From: JTS-RE9 sp964649195
GTDB taxonomy: Bacteria > Planctomycetota > Phycisphaerae > Phycisphaerales > Phycisphaeraceae
Length of the DNA: 31,454 nucleotides
Direction: 5' to 3'
Assembly: GCA_964649195.1 (NCBI GenBank)
Contig: CAZYPK010000047.1
Location: forward strand, 1 to 31,454
Shown here: in pieces, positions 1-6,056 of the stretch
How positions within the stretch are numbered: the stretch's first letter is position 1
Layout of the letters: the number at the start of each line of letters is the position of its first letter
Notes under the pieces: model-generated
Databases searched by the model: none
What the model was told of the DNA's origin: nothing
What the model saw: only the letters and a program-made list of their open reading frames with translations
Translations under genes and position numbers: made by a program

Positions 1-699
1 CGCATCGAAGCGGGCGATTTTCTCATGGGCAGCCCGGCGAACGAAGCGGGGCGCGACAGCGATGAAACCCAGCATCGCGTGAAGATCAGCAAGCCGTTCT
101 ACATGGGGGTTTATGAAGTCACTCAGGGGCAGTACAAGGCGATAACCGGCCAGAACCCCAGTTATTTCAAGGGCAGCGACGATCTGCCGGTGGAGAACGT
201 GACTTGGCACGACGCGGTGGCGTTCTGTAAGAAGCTGTCGGAAAGAACCGGTCTTGATGTCCGCCTGCCGACGGAGGCCCAGTGGGAATACGCCTGCCGT
301 GGGGGGACGACGACGCCGTTCTCCTTCGGCCACACCATCAGCACCGCGGAGGCGAACTATAACGGGAACTACATCTACGGCAACGGTGTCAAGGGGGTGG
401 ACCACGGGAAGACCATCCCGGTGGGCTCGCTGAAGAAGCCCAACGCATGGGGCCTGCACGACATGCACGGGAACGTGTGGGAGTGGTGCGCCGACTGGTA
501 CGGCAACTACCCCAACGGCCCGGTGACGGACCCGACAGGACCAGCCAATGGCACGGCTCGCGTGCTGCGCGGCGGTTCGTGGGACTTCATCCCGGGCTTC
601 CTCCGCGCGGCCATCCGCGACTGGCACACGCCCGACAGCCGGTACGACAGCATCGGGTTCCGCGTCTGTGTTTCGGTCGCCTCGCCTGGACTTCCGTAA
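1..699 (+). CDS. FGE/SUMF1-family C-type-lectin-fold protein, 5'-truncated; probable DGR target
   Basis: The reading frame is open from the first base, so the true start lies upstream; 232 residues are visible. The codons before the first ATG (position 25) read RIEAGDFLMGSP, the usual opening of the FGE-sulfatase domain, so that ATG is internal. Family motifs in order are RLPTEAQWEYACRGG, GLHDMHGNVWEWCADWY, RVLRGGSW and a terminal GFRV. True formylglycine-generating enzymes carry a catalytic cysteine pair in the C-terminal part after the RGGS motif. Here the only cysteine after RVLRGGSW is the one following GFRV, so an oxidase role is unlikely and a ligand-binding lectin fold is more plausible. 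The 3' part (about 559-666) has the layout of a DGR variable region: constant RGGSW, R, P and GFRV positions with many NNC codons between them. An avd-like remnant follows 84 bp downstream. The family call is firm; the DGR target role is inference. Confidence 0.9.
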   Translation, partial: RIEAGDFLMGSPANEAGRDSDETQHRVKISKPFYMGVYEVTQGQYKAITGQNPSYFKGSDDLPVENVTWHDAVAFCKKLSERTGLDVRLPTEAQWEYACRGGTTTPFSFGHTISTAEANYNGNYIYGNGVKGVDHGKTIPVGSLKKPNAWGLHDMHGNVWEWCADWYGNYPNGPVTDPTGPANGTARVLRGGSWDFIPGFLRAAIRDWHTPDSRYDSIGFRVCVSVASPGLP

Positions 700-740
700 T
701 TACCCTTTGCACTTTGCCTTTTTACCCTTTGCCTTGAAGA
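700..740. repeat. Degenerate ~7-bp-period pyrimidine-rich repeat
   Basis: Directly after the stop codon the sequence cycles through variants of TTTGCCT, TTTGCAC and TTTACCC. The 7-bp period matches other degenerate heptamer tracts in this window (19436-19465, 29341-29376, 31384-31420). No gene or clear promoter is visible in it. Confidence 0.5.
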
Positions 741-782
741 AAAATTTTGAACAAGAGCCTTGCGCGGCACACAAACGATCCC

Positions 783-959
783 ATGGCCACTGAGGAACTG
801 AAAGTCATTTCGGACTTCTACGATTTTGCGCTTTACCTGACGCAGCGCATCGAGAAGTTTCCACGCCATCACCGGTACTCCCTGGGCACGTCAATGGAGC
901 AGCGGTTGCAGACGATCCTGGCCTTGTCCGAGCCGCGACGTGACACGTCGCGGACGTGA
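783..959 (+). pseudogene. avd: Truncated avd-like four-helix-bundle protein (DGR accessory protein remnant)
   Basis: From the ATG at 783 the frame reads MATEELKVISDFYDFALYL, then TQRIEKFPRHHRYSLG, then about 15 further residues ending in ILAL. This matches the N-terminal helix and loop of the bAvd/four-helix-bundle family (typically EELxVIxxxYDxxxW, then EKFPRxHRxxLG), which binds the reverse transcriptase in diversity-generating retroelements. Family members are usually near 110-130 residues. Here similarity ends after about 50 residues, exactly where a palindromic repeat begins at 931, and the frame closes at 957-959 for 58 codons in total. It sits 84 bp after a DGR-type target gene on the same strand. 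The rest of avd, the RT and the template repeat are not visible. An in-frame upstream start at 747 is possible, but its residues do not look like the family. Confidence 0.75.
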
Positions 960-1107
960 ACAGCCTGAAGGGGCGCGATTCAGCGCGGTGGCCTCCGTCA
1001 CGCGATCGATCAGCGGCGGCGTCCAGGCGTTTTCGAGGTCGTCCATCACCGCGCGACTTTTCCTCCTTCCTGGCCATACACGTCCGCGACGTGTCACGTC
1101 GCGGCTC
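931..1107. repeat. REPIN-like pair of inverted palindromes
   Basis: Two palindromes, each with arms CCGCGACGT and ACGTCGCGG around a 3-nt loop, lie at 933-953 and 1084-1104. The second is the reverse complement of the first, including flanking bases, so the whole 177-bp unit is an inverted repeat with about 28-bp ends. A single copy with the same arms lies at 3095-3115. The left palindrome interrupts the avd-like frame. The spacer (about 960-1080) contains no frame I recognise. Confidence 0.85.
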
Positions 1108-1165
1108 GCCCCCGGCCCCGCCTCAATGAACTTGACTCCCGGCATCCCGCTCTTACTCTTTCGAT

Positions 1166-1267
1166 ATGAAGACCACCATCGAGATCGACGACCCGTTGCT
1201 GAACGTCGTGCGCGAGACGGCGGAGCGGGAGCATGTTGAAGTCCCATCAAACGCTGCGGCATACTGA
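1166..1267 (+). pseudogene. VapB-type antitoxin fragment (N-terminal ribbon-helix-helix)
   Basis: The ATG at 1166 opens MKTTIEIDDPLLNVVRETAE, the standard N-terminus of ribbon-helix-helix VapB-type antitoxins (MKTTIEIDDxLLxxAxxxA). The frame stops after 33 codons at 1265-1267, less than half the usual length of about 60-80. No PIN-domain toxin follows; the next gene is serA. A short pyrimidine/AT stretch (TTTCGATATG) immediately precedes it. It is best read as a decayed antitoxin rather than a functional microprotein. Confidence 0.6.
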
Positions 1268-1287
1268 TTTTCAGAAACACTCTAAAG

Positions 1288-1336
1288 CCCACCCACTCCC
1301 GTGGGTGGGTTTTTCCCACGCACAGGAGTGCGTGGG
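1288..1336. terminator. Two tandem hairpins, the first resembling a Rho-independent terminator
   Basis: Hairpin 1 has a perfect 9-bp stem (CCCACCCAC / GTGGGTGGG, 1288-1309) followed by TTTTT. Hairpin 2 has a perfect 9-bp stem (CCCACGCAC / GTGCGTGGG, 1315-1336). Hairpin 1 recurs with two changes at 20977-21003, so it may be a dispersed repeat as well as a terminator. Confidence 0.7.
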
Positions 1337-1387
1337 CTTTCGTCCCTCCTGAATCTCCCCTAAACTTCACCACAGAAATTCACTCCC

Positions 1388-3082
1388 ATGCCCACCGCCA
1401 CCCTTACCAACCCCATGAAAACCGCCACCCAAACCTTCCGCCTTCTCGTCGCCGATGACTTCGCCCAGGAAGGTCTCGACTTCATCAGGAACCAGCCCGA
1501 TGTCGAGCTTGTGCATCGCCCCAAGAGCAAGGAGGAGACCGAAGAACAGTTCGCCGCGATCATCGCGGAGGCCGACGGCATGATCGTGCGCTCGGGCATC
1601 AAAGTCACCGCGAAAATGCTCGAAGCCGCCGCCAGGCAGCCCGGCGGCAGCAGGCTGCGCGTCATCGCCCGCGCAGGGGTCGGAGTCGATAACATCGACC
1701 TCAATGCCGCCACCGCGCAGGGCATCCTCGTGATGAACTCCGCCGACGCCTCGACCATCAGCACCGCCGAGCACGCCTTCACGCTCATCATGGCCCTGGC
1801 CCGCAACATCGGCCCGGCCTACAAGGGCATGTGCGAAGGCAAGTTCGACCGCAAGCTCATCGGCCGCCAGTTGCACGGGAAGACGCTGGGCGTCATCGGC
1901 TTCGGCCGCATCGGCAAGACCGTCGCCGAGCGGGCCCTGGCCTTCGGCATGAACATCGTCGGCTACGACCCCATGATCAACGTGCCCACCCTGCTCGACG
2001 GCAAGGCACGCATGTTCACCGACTTCACCGCTCTTCTACCCCACGCCGACATTCTCACGTTCCATGTGCCGCTCAACGATCAGACGCGCTCCATGCTCAA
2101 CGGCGAGACCTTCAAGCTCTGCCGCGACGGCGTGCTCGTGGTCAACGCGGCACGCGGCGGCGTCATCGATGAAGAGGCCGTCATCCCCGCCATCGAAAGC
2201 AAAAAATGCGGCGGCGCAGCCTTGGACGTCTTCACCAAGGAACCGCTCGCCGAGGACAGCAAGCTTCGCAATCATCCGAAGATTCTCACCACGCCCCACC
2301 TGGGCGCCAGCACCAAGGAAGGCCAGGAGGCGGTGAGCATCGCCGCCGCCGATCAGCTCATGATCTACCTGCGCGGCGAAGGCATCATCGGCGCCGTCAA
2401 CGCCGGCGGCATGCGCGTCGATCTCGATCCGCTGCAAAACGCCTACGTCGATCTCGCCGGCCGCATGGCGGAACTGGTCAGCCCGATGATCACCCGCGGC
2501 ATCGCCTCGATCACCGTCGAGCTCAACGGCTCGAGCCTCGCCCCCGCCGCGGGCACCATCGAGCGCACCGCCCTCGTCGGCCTGCTCAAGCGGCACATGG
2601 ACGTGCCCATCAATGTCATCAGCGCCAGCCACGTCGCCGCCCAACGCGGCATCGCCCTGCGAACCACCAAGACCGATGACGACACCCTGGGCACCCGCTT
2701 GACCATCACCGTGCAAGGCCCCATCGGCTCCACCGACGACAACACGCTCCCCGGCGACGAGGTCCGCCGCATCGTCGGCCGCGTCTATAACGACCTGCGC
2801 CCGCGCGTCGTCGAGATCAACGGCTACCACATGGACATGATCCCCGCAGGATCGATGGTCCTGATCCAAAACGAAGATCGCCCGGGCATGATCGGCACCG
2901 TCGGCACCGAGTTCGGCGAAGCGAAAGCCAACATCGCCGACATGACCATCAGCCGGCGCGGAAACACCGCTCTCATGCTGCTGAAGATCGACGGCGAAGC
3001 GCCGCAGGCGCTGATCAGCGGGTTGCAGAAGTATCCGGGCATTCTGAAGGTGGCGACGGTGACGCTGCCGGGGGTGAAGTGA
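1388..3082 (+). CDS. serA: D-3-phosphoglycerate dehydrogenase, long (ACT-domain) form
   Basis: It catalyses the first step of serine synthesis, oxidation of 3-phosphoglycerate with NAD to 3-phosphohydroxypyruvate, in the cytoplasm. The 564 residues hold the split substrate-binding domain (RAGVGVDNID near residue 95), the Rossmann motif VIGFGRIGKTV, the active-site region NAARGGVIDEEAV with its arginine, and TPHLGAST with the catalytic histidine. An allosteric substrate-binding domain follows, then a C-terminal ACT domain (LIQNEDRPGMIGTVG onward) that in this family usually senses serine. It is slightly longer than the usual ~525-530. The N-terminal ten residues are low complexity and no Shine-Dalgarno is seen before 1388, so the second ATG at 1415 (MKTATQTFRLL) could be the true start. 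It stands alone; the hairpins at 1288-1336 isolate it from upstream sequence. Its last codons recur at 4227-4270. Confidence 0.97.
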   Translation: MPTATLTNPMKTATQTFRLLVADDFAQEGLDFIRNQPDVELVHRPKSKEETEEQFAAIIAEADGMIVRSGIKVTAKMLEAAARQPGGSRLRVIARAGVGVDNIDLNAATAQGILVMNSADASTISTAEHAFTLIMALARNIGPAYKGMCEGKFDRKLIGRQLHGKTLGVIGFGRIGKTVAERALAFGMNIVGYDPMINVPTLLDGKARMFTDFTALLPHADILTFHVPLNDQTRSMLNGETFKLCRDGVLVVNAARGGVIDEEAVIPAIESKKCGGAALDVFTKEPLAEDSKLRNHPKILTTPHLGASTKEGQEAVSIAAADQLMIYLRGEGIIGAVNAGGMRVDLDPLQNAYVDLAGRMAELVSPMITRGIASITVELNGSSLAPAAGTIERTALVGLLKRHMDVPINVISASHVAAQRGIALRTTKTDDDTLGTRLTITVQGPIGSTDDNTLPGDEVRRIVGRVYNDLRPRVVEINGYHMDMIPAGSMVLIQNEDRPGMIGTVGTEFGEAKANIADMTISRRGNTALMLLKIDGEAPQALISGLQKYPGILKVATVTLPGVK

Positions 3083-3093
3083 TGGATCGCCCA

Positions 3094-3115
3094 GCCGCGA
3101 CGTAACACGTCGCGG
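3094..3115. repeat. REP-like palindrome, single copy
   Basis: Same 9-bp arms (CCGCGACGT / ACGTCGCGG) as the pair at 931-1107, with loop AAC and the same orientation as the 933 copy. It lies 12 bp after the serA stop and is not followed by a T-run. Confidence 0.8.
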
Positions 3116-3210
3116 ACGCGCCCGAGATGAAGGAATCTCCGATCACGAGCGCTTCTCCGTGATCGAGCACGGTTTCACGGCTAGAATCCAACGACTTGGA
3201 AAGGAACCTG

Positions 3211-3477
3211 ATGCGAGCCGCCGACCTCATCAACCGAATCGAGGATCAACCCTTCAAGCCATTCCGCATCCACTTGTCGGACGGCACGCGGCTCGATGTC
3301 CGGCAGCCGGGCATGCTGATCGTGGGCCTGAGCAGCGCCGTGCTGCCCACGGCCTTTTCGACGGATGATGAAGGACACCGAATCGCGAAACACTGGCGCA
3401 CGATCGCGCTGGTTCACATCGTGCAGTTCAGCGATCTGGATGAGAAAGTGAACGGCAAGGGGCGAAAACGGAATTGA
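3211..3477 (+). CDS. Conserved small hypothetical protein (88 aa)
   Basis: The start at ATG 3211 is chosen because GGAAAGGA lies 6-13 nt upstream; an in-frame TTG at 3196 is less likely. A TAGAAT box lies at 3182-3187. The protein opens MRAADLINRIEDQPFKPFRI and continues with HLSDGTRLDVRQPGMLIVG. The pattern PFKPFRIHLSDGxxxxVRxP resembles small proteins I recall as common in planctomycete genomes and annotated as hypothetical. No catalytic motif, signal peptide or membrane segment is visible. The C-terminus is basic (KVNGKGRKRN). It is followed immediately by a palindromic terminator-like sequence. No function can be given. Confidence 0.8.
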   Translation: MRAADLINRIEDQPFKPFRIHLSDGTRLDVRQPGMLIVGLSSAVLPTAFSTDDEGHRIAKHWRTIALVHIVQFSDLDEKVNGKGRKRN

Positions 3478-3479
3478 TC

Positions 3480-3497
3480 AACCCCGATCGGGGTTTT
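3480..3497 (+). terminator. Probable Rho-independent terminator
   Basis: The 16-bp palindrome AACCCCGATCGGGGTT is followed by TT and an A/T-rich stretch, directly after the stop of the 3211 gene. The stem is short (6 bp around a 4-nt loop). Confidence 0.6.
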
Positions 3498-3544
3498 AAT
3501 CCCGTTGATTTCGACGGGATTGATGAGTTCTCATTCCTACCCGC

Positions 3545-3550
3545 TATAAT
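3545..3550 (+). promoter_or_regulatory. -10 box (TATAAT), leaderless-type promoter
   Basis: A perfect TATAAT ends 9 nt before the ATG at 3560, so transcription would begin at or next to the start codon. No Shine-Dalgarno is present. A possible weak -35 (TTGATG, 3520-3525) has a 19-nt spacer. Confidence 0.6.
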
Positions 3551-3559
3551 TCATCCATC

Positions 3560-3790
3560 ATGCCCCACGCCCTGCAAATCGTGGTTGAACTTCCCGACGA
3601 CCTCGCGCGTTTTCATCTCCCGATAGGAGTGCGGCATCGGCTTGATGCCTTGCTCGATCGACAGGATCGCGGGCAAACTCTGACCGACGACGAGCGGCAG
3701 GAAGCCGAGGGACTGGTCAACCTTGCCGAACTGCTGTCACTGCTGAAACTTCGCTCCGAGCGCATCGGAAATGGAGCGGCAGGTGAATGA
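3560..3790 (+). CDS. Small partner protein of HNH nuclease (76 aa, antitoxin-like context)
   Basis: The protein opens MPHALQIVVELPDDLARFHL and has a charged helical middle (RQDRGQTLTDDERQEAEGLV) followed by a leucine-rich helix. I do not recognise a named family. Its size, acidic-helical character and ATGA overlap with the downstream HNH gene (stop TGA 3788-3790, next ATG 3787) are typical of a translationally coupled pair. The -10 box at 3545 gives a leaderless transcript. A role as antitoxin or cofactor of the nuclease is inference only. The alternative is an ordinary regulatory or housekeeping companion. Confidence 0.8.
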   Translation: MPHALQIVVELPDDLARFHLPIGVRHRLDALLDRQDRGQTLTDDERQEAEGLVNLAELLSLLKLRSERIGNGAAGE

Positions 3791-4200
3791 GTGCGATTTC
3801 GGGGACACTTCGGCGGCTGGTCGTTCAACGAGCCGGCGATCGATGCGAATACTGCGGCCTGTCACAGGCGGGCCAGGAAGCGGCGTTCCACATCGACCAC
3901 ATCACCCCCGAATCAGCCGGTGGCGATGAGCATCCCGATAACCTCGCCCTTGCGTGCGTCTCCTGCTCTCTGCGCAAAGGCGCAAGACAACTCCTGCGGG
4001 ACCCCAAAACGCAGACGCTTGTGCGAATCTTCGATCCTCGCCAAGATCGATGGCATGACCACTTCCGATGGGAAGGCCCACGGATCGTCGGACTGACCCC
4101 AACCGGTCGCGCACTCGTGGAAGGCTTGTCGCTCAACCGCCCGTTGATGCTCGCCATTCGTGCGGAGGAAATGGAACGTGGAAGACATCCGCCGGGTTGA
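3787..4200 (+). CDS. HNH endonuclease (137 aa)
   Basis: A classical zinc-bound HNH domain occupies residues 17-65: CEYC (C20, C23), HIDHI (H35, D37, H38), a conserved asparagine in HPDNLALAC (N52), and the second zinc pair CVSC (C57, C60). The N-terminal RRLVVQRAGDRCEYCG and the C-terminal half with EGPRIVGLTPTGRALVEGL are typical of short HNH proteins found in many bacteria. It is a metal-dependent DNA-cleaving fold; the target is unknown. It overlaps the upstream 76-aa gene by 4 nt and is therefore probably translated by coupling. No restriction or methylase gene is nearby, so a restriction system is not supported. Confidence 0.92.
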   Translation: MSAISGTLRRLVVQRAGDRCEYCGLSQAGQEAAFHIDHITPESAGGDEHPDNLALACVSCSLRKGARQLLRDPKTQTLVRIFDPRQDRWHDHFRWEGPRIVGLTPTGRALVEGLSLNRPLMLAIRAEEMERGRHPPG

Positions 4201-4226
4201 GGAGAACCAATTGCGGCACCGGTCGA

Positions 4227-4270
4227 GGATTCTGAAGGTTGCGATGGTGGTGCTGCCGGAAGTGAAGTGA
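4227..4270 (+). pseudogene. Duplicated 3' end of serA
   Basis: Bases 4227-4270 closely match 3037-3082, the end of serA. Translated in the same frame they give ILKVAMVVLPEVK-stop versus ILKVATVTLPGVK-stop. Similarity does not extend upstream, so only about the last 14 codons are present. This could be the scar of a tandem duplication, with the 3083-4226 genes inserted between the two copies. Confidence 0.7.
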
Positions 4271-4282
4271 GCAAAAGGGTGA

Positions 4283-4310
4283 TTGTTCGCCCGCCATCCG
4301 TTGCTAAAAT
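4283..4310 (+). promoter_or_regulatory. Promoter of the 4317 gene, leaderless type
   Basis: TTGTTC (4283-4288) and TAAAAT (4305-4310) are separated by 16 nt, and the ATG follows 6 nt after the -10 box. Confidence 0.5.
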
Positions 4311-4316
4311 ATCAAC

Positions 4317-4538
4317 ATGGTCCGCATCCGCTTTCCCGATCGTGAGAGTGAAAAGCGCGCCCTCGGATGGCTGCCGGGGCGGTTTTCGTTTAAGTCATTT
4401 GTGTCGGGTGAAACGATCGTGCCGGAGGATGCGCTCTCCCATCTGGCATGGGAGGGCATCAGCTTTTCCGTGGAAGGGACCGCGACCTATGAGCAACTAA
4501 CGAGCAATCGCGCGGGCGTCATCGTGATCAGACATTAA
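4317..4538 (+). CDS. Conserved small hypothetical protein (73 aa)
   Basis: The protein opens MVRIRFPDRESEKRALGWLP and continues GRFSFKSFVSGETIVPEDAL, then a C-terminal AWEGISFSVEGTATYEQL. It has no membrane segment, signal peptide or metal motif. The overall plan (RxxALxxLxGRFxxKxxxxGExxVPExAL followed by a GIxFxVEG segment) matches small proteins I recall from planctomycete genomes, all of unknown function. The -10 box is only 6 nt before the ATG and there is no Shine-Dalgarno, so a leaderless transcript is likely. The next gene begins 32 bp downstream and has its own ribosome-binding site. Confidence 0.75.
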   Translation: MVRIRFPDRESEKRALGWLPGRFSFKSFVSGETIVPEDALSHLAWEGISFSVEGTATYEQLTSNRAGVIVIRH

Positions 4539-4570
4539 GTGCATCAGCAAACGACGCAAGCGAAGGATTG

Positions 4571-5080
4571 ATGCGCATGAACGCCACGACAGGCCGATCT
4601 CTCATGACCCTCATCACGACTATTTTGGTGGGCGTGATGTTGATCATCACGCCTGTCCCCTTCTTCGGCCTGGCGGTTGCGGCAACAGCGATCGCCTTGA
4701 TCATCGCCGCGACCATGGACACCAACTGGCGGTCCCGTCTCACAATGACGGCGATTCGCATCCTGATTCTGGCCGCGATGGTTCTGGCGGCCGATCATTG
4801 GGGCTCCAGGATGGATGACGCCGATTCGCCGTTGTCACTTGAAGCGGGGCAACACCGTCTCGATGACCTGATGGCCGCGACTTCGTTTCTGATCGCCGCC
4901 TACGACATGGACAACGCAATGGTGACCCTCGAGCGCGACGGCATGTCGCTCCGGCAGATTGCAGGCACCATCGAGAAACAACTCGGTTGCCGGGCGACCA
5001 TCGCCGCCCAATGCCCCAGCGGATGGACGATCCTGCGCGGATATGACAACTCGCCCACTGTTTACCTGTCGCGTGAATAG
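4571..5080 (+). CDS. Hypothetical inner-membrane protein (169 aa)
   Basis: The N-terminal half holds two closely spaced hydrophobic segments (about residues 11-29 and 31-50) and a third around 62-78, followed by a soluble C-terminal part of about 90 residues starting near SRMDDADSPLSLEAG. AAGGA at 4563-4567 could serve the ATG at 4571 or 4577 (MNATTGRSLMTL); 4577 has the better spacing. The soluble part ends GWTILRGYDNSPTVYLSRE and has two cysteines (GCRATIAAQC). No family is recognised. It may form a unit with the preceding 73-aa gene, but nothing shows this beyond proximity. Confidence 0.7.
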   Translation: MRMNATTGRSLMTLITTILVGVMLIITPVPFFGLAVAATAIALIIAATMDTNWRSRLTMTAIRILILAAMVLAADHWGSRMDDADSPLSLEAGQHRLDDLMAATSFLIAAYDMDNAMVTLERDGMSLRQIAGTIEKQLGCRATIAAQCPSGWTILRGYDNSPTVYLSRE

Positions 5081-5090
5081 GATGCACGGT

Positions 5091-5194
5091 TGATGGCACT
5101 GGCAGGCTCTGTTGTCAACAGTCTGCCGATATACACACAATCCATCAGCCACCGTCAGTCCAAACACTGGCAGCAGAACCTGTCAGTGCCATCA
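5091..5194. repeat. MITE-like element with 16-bp inverted ends
   Basis: Left end TGATGGCACTGGCAGG (5091-5106) pairs with the reverse complement of 5179-5194 at 15 of 16 positions, giving a ~104-bp unit. The interior repeats CACTGGCAG and contains the palindrome CTGTTGTCAACAG. No coding capacity is seen. Confidence 0.65.
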
Positions 5195-5240
5195 ATCGGA
5201 TCCTCATTTCTCGCCATTGATGCTCAGCATCCGGCTCTTA

Positions 5241-5699
5241 CTATTCCACCAGTAGAATTTGCCGTGGATATATCTCGCGGTGGACCTGGGGCACTTCGAA
5301 GGCCAGTTGATAAATCTCGATATCTTTGGGCAGCGGGATCATCGCGGCGCCAAAGGCGGGAATGACATCTACTTTGATCCGATGCACGCCGTTGAGGATG
5401 AGTTCAAACGCTTTACAGGCATTGCGTCCGCCGCGAATGTAGATGGCCGAACCATTGACGGGCTTTGACATGCGAAGCACAGTCGGCTGGCGCGAACCGA
5501 GCCGGTAATAAACATTGCGGTCGTACCAGACGTTGGCTTCAAACAGCGGCCCAAGGTTGCCGCGTTCCGCGGCGATTCCGCCAATGAGCGAAGCCTTCTT
5601 CATGTCAGTTTCCCGGGCTGCGGCTTCCGCGGCGGTCAGCACGACAGGTCGAATCTCAACCGGCGCGGATTGGCGCAGGCGGGTCAAAGCAGACGACAT
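5241..5699 (-). CDS. Hypothetical protein (152 aa)
   Basis: The ATG at 5699 is preceded by GGGAGGAACTGGAAGCC, a good ribosome-binding site. The N-terminal 40 residues are helical (LTRLRQSAPVEIRPVVLTAA) and the C-terminal part looks beta-rich, with ANVWYDRNVYYRLGSRQPTV and IYIRGGRNACKAFELILNG. No signal peptide or membrane helix is visible and the family is not recognised. It is a single gene, convergent with the 4571 gene. Upstream lies the 7-bp-arm palindrome at 5774-5791, a possible regulator site. Confidence 0.75.
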   Translation of the reverse strand: MSSALTRLRQSAPVEIRPVVLTAAEAAARETDMKKASLIGGIAAERGNLGPLFEANVWYDRNVYYRLGSRQPTVLRMSKPVNGSAIYIRGGRNACKAFELILNGVHRIKVDVIPAFGAAMIPLPKDIEIYQLAFEVPQVHREIYPRQILLVE

Positions 5700-5773
5700 G
5701 GCTTCCAGTTCCTCCCGCGCGGCACAGGACGCTGCTTTTACGAAAAAACTTGGCGGTTCTGGCTGAAGCAGCT

Positions 5774-5791
5774 TCTTGACGCACGCGCGTC
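5774..5791. promoter_or_regulatory. Perfect palindrome upstream of the 5699 gene
   Basis: TTGACGC and GCGTCAA are separated by 4 nt. It lies 75 bp upstream of the minus-strand start at 5699. It could be an operator, but no matching second copy or regulator is adjacent. Confidence 0.35.
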
Positions 5792-5874
5792 AAATCGGAT
5801 TGTCGTCCCCCATGCCGAACATCATATGTTGGGGGCGGTTCGTCGCAAACAGGTGATGTGAAGGACGCGGAGGA

Positions 5875-5932
5875 CGCGCAGCGAGGACGCTGCGGCTATG
5901 AAGATGCAGACGCGCAGCGTCCTCGCTGCGCG
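5875..5932. repeat. Hairpin repeat with perfect 20-bp arms
   Basis: 5875-5894 and 5913-5932 are perfect reverse complements around an 18-nt loop (core GCAGCGAGGACGCTGC). Partial direct copies of the arm lie at 22501-22525 and 22534-22548. The 5700-6056 interval also holds the neighbouring repeat at 5944-6029 and no recognisable gene. Confidence 0.85.
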
Positions 5933-5943
5933 TGGCGCCGTTG

Positions 5944-6029
5944 GGATTATTGAATAACTCCCGATGTATCGTGGACCAGGGGATTGCTACGCCGCAAGCG
6001 GTTTGGGCGTGAGGTTATTCGGGAATCCC
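5944..6029 (+). repeat. Dispersed ~59-bp repeat with inverted outer arm
   Basis: 5971-6029 matches the reverse complement of 29896-29954 over about 59 bp with few mismatches (core GCCGCAAGCGG, then GGGCGTGAGGTTATTC). Bases 5944-5962 resemble an inverted copy of its right end. The core GCTACGCCGCAAGCGGC also occurs near 25100-25115. Confidence 0.8.
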
Positions 6030-6056
6030 ATCGACCCTGGATCACATGCGTCCCCT

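Noticed and set aside
1..699. Active formylglycine-generating enzyme for sulfatase maturation
   Set aside because: The catalytic cysteine pair is missing from the C-terminal part, and no sulfatase gene is in the window.
960..1080. Short minus-strand frame between the two palindromes (MDDLENAWTPPLIDRVTEA)
   Set aside because: It is too short, has no family match that I recognise and lies within the REPIN-like unit; it was not called as a gene.
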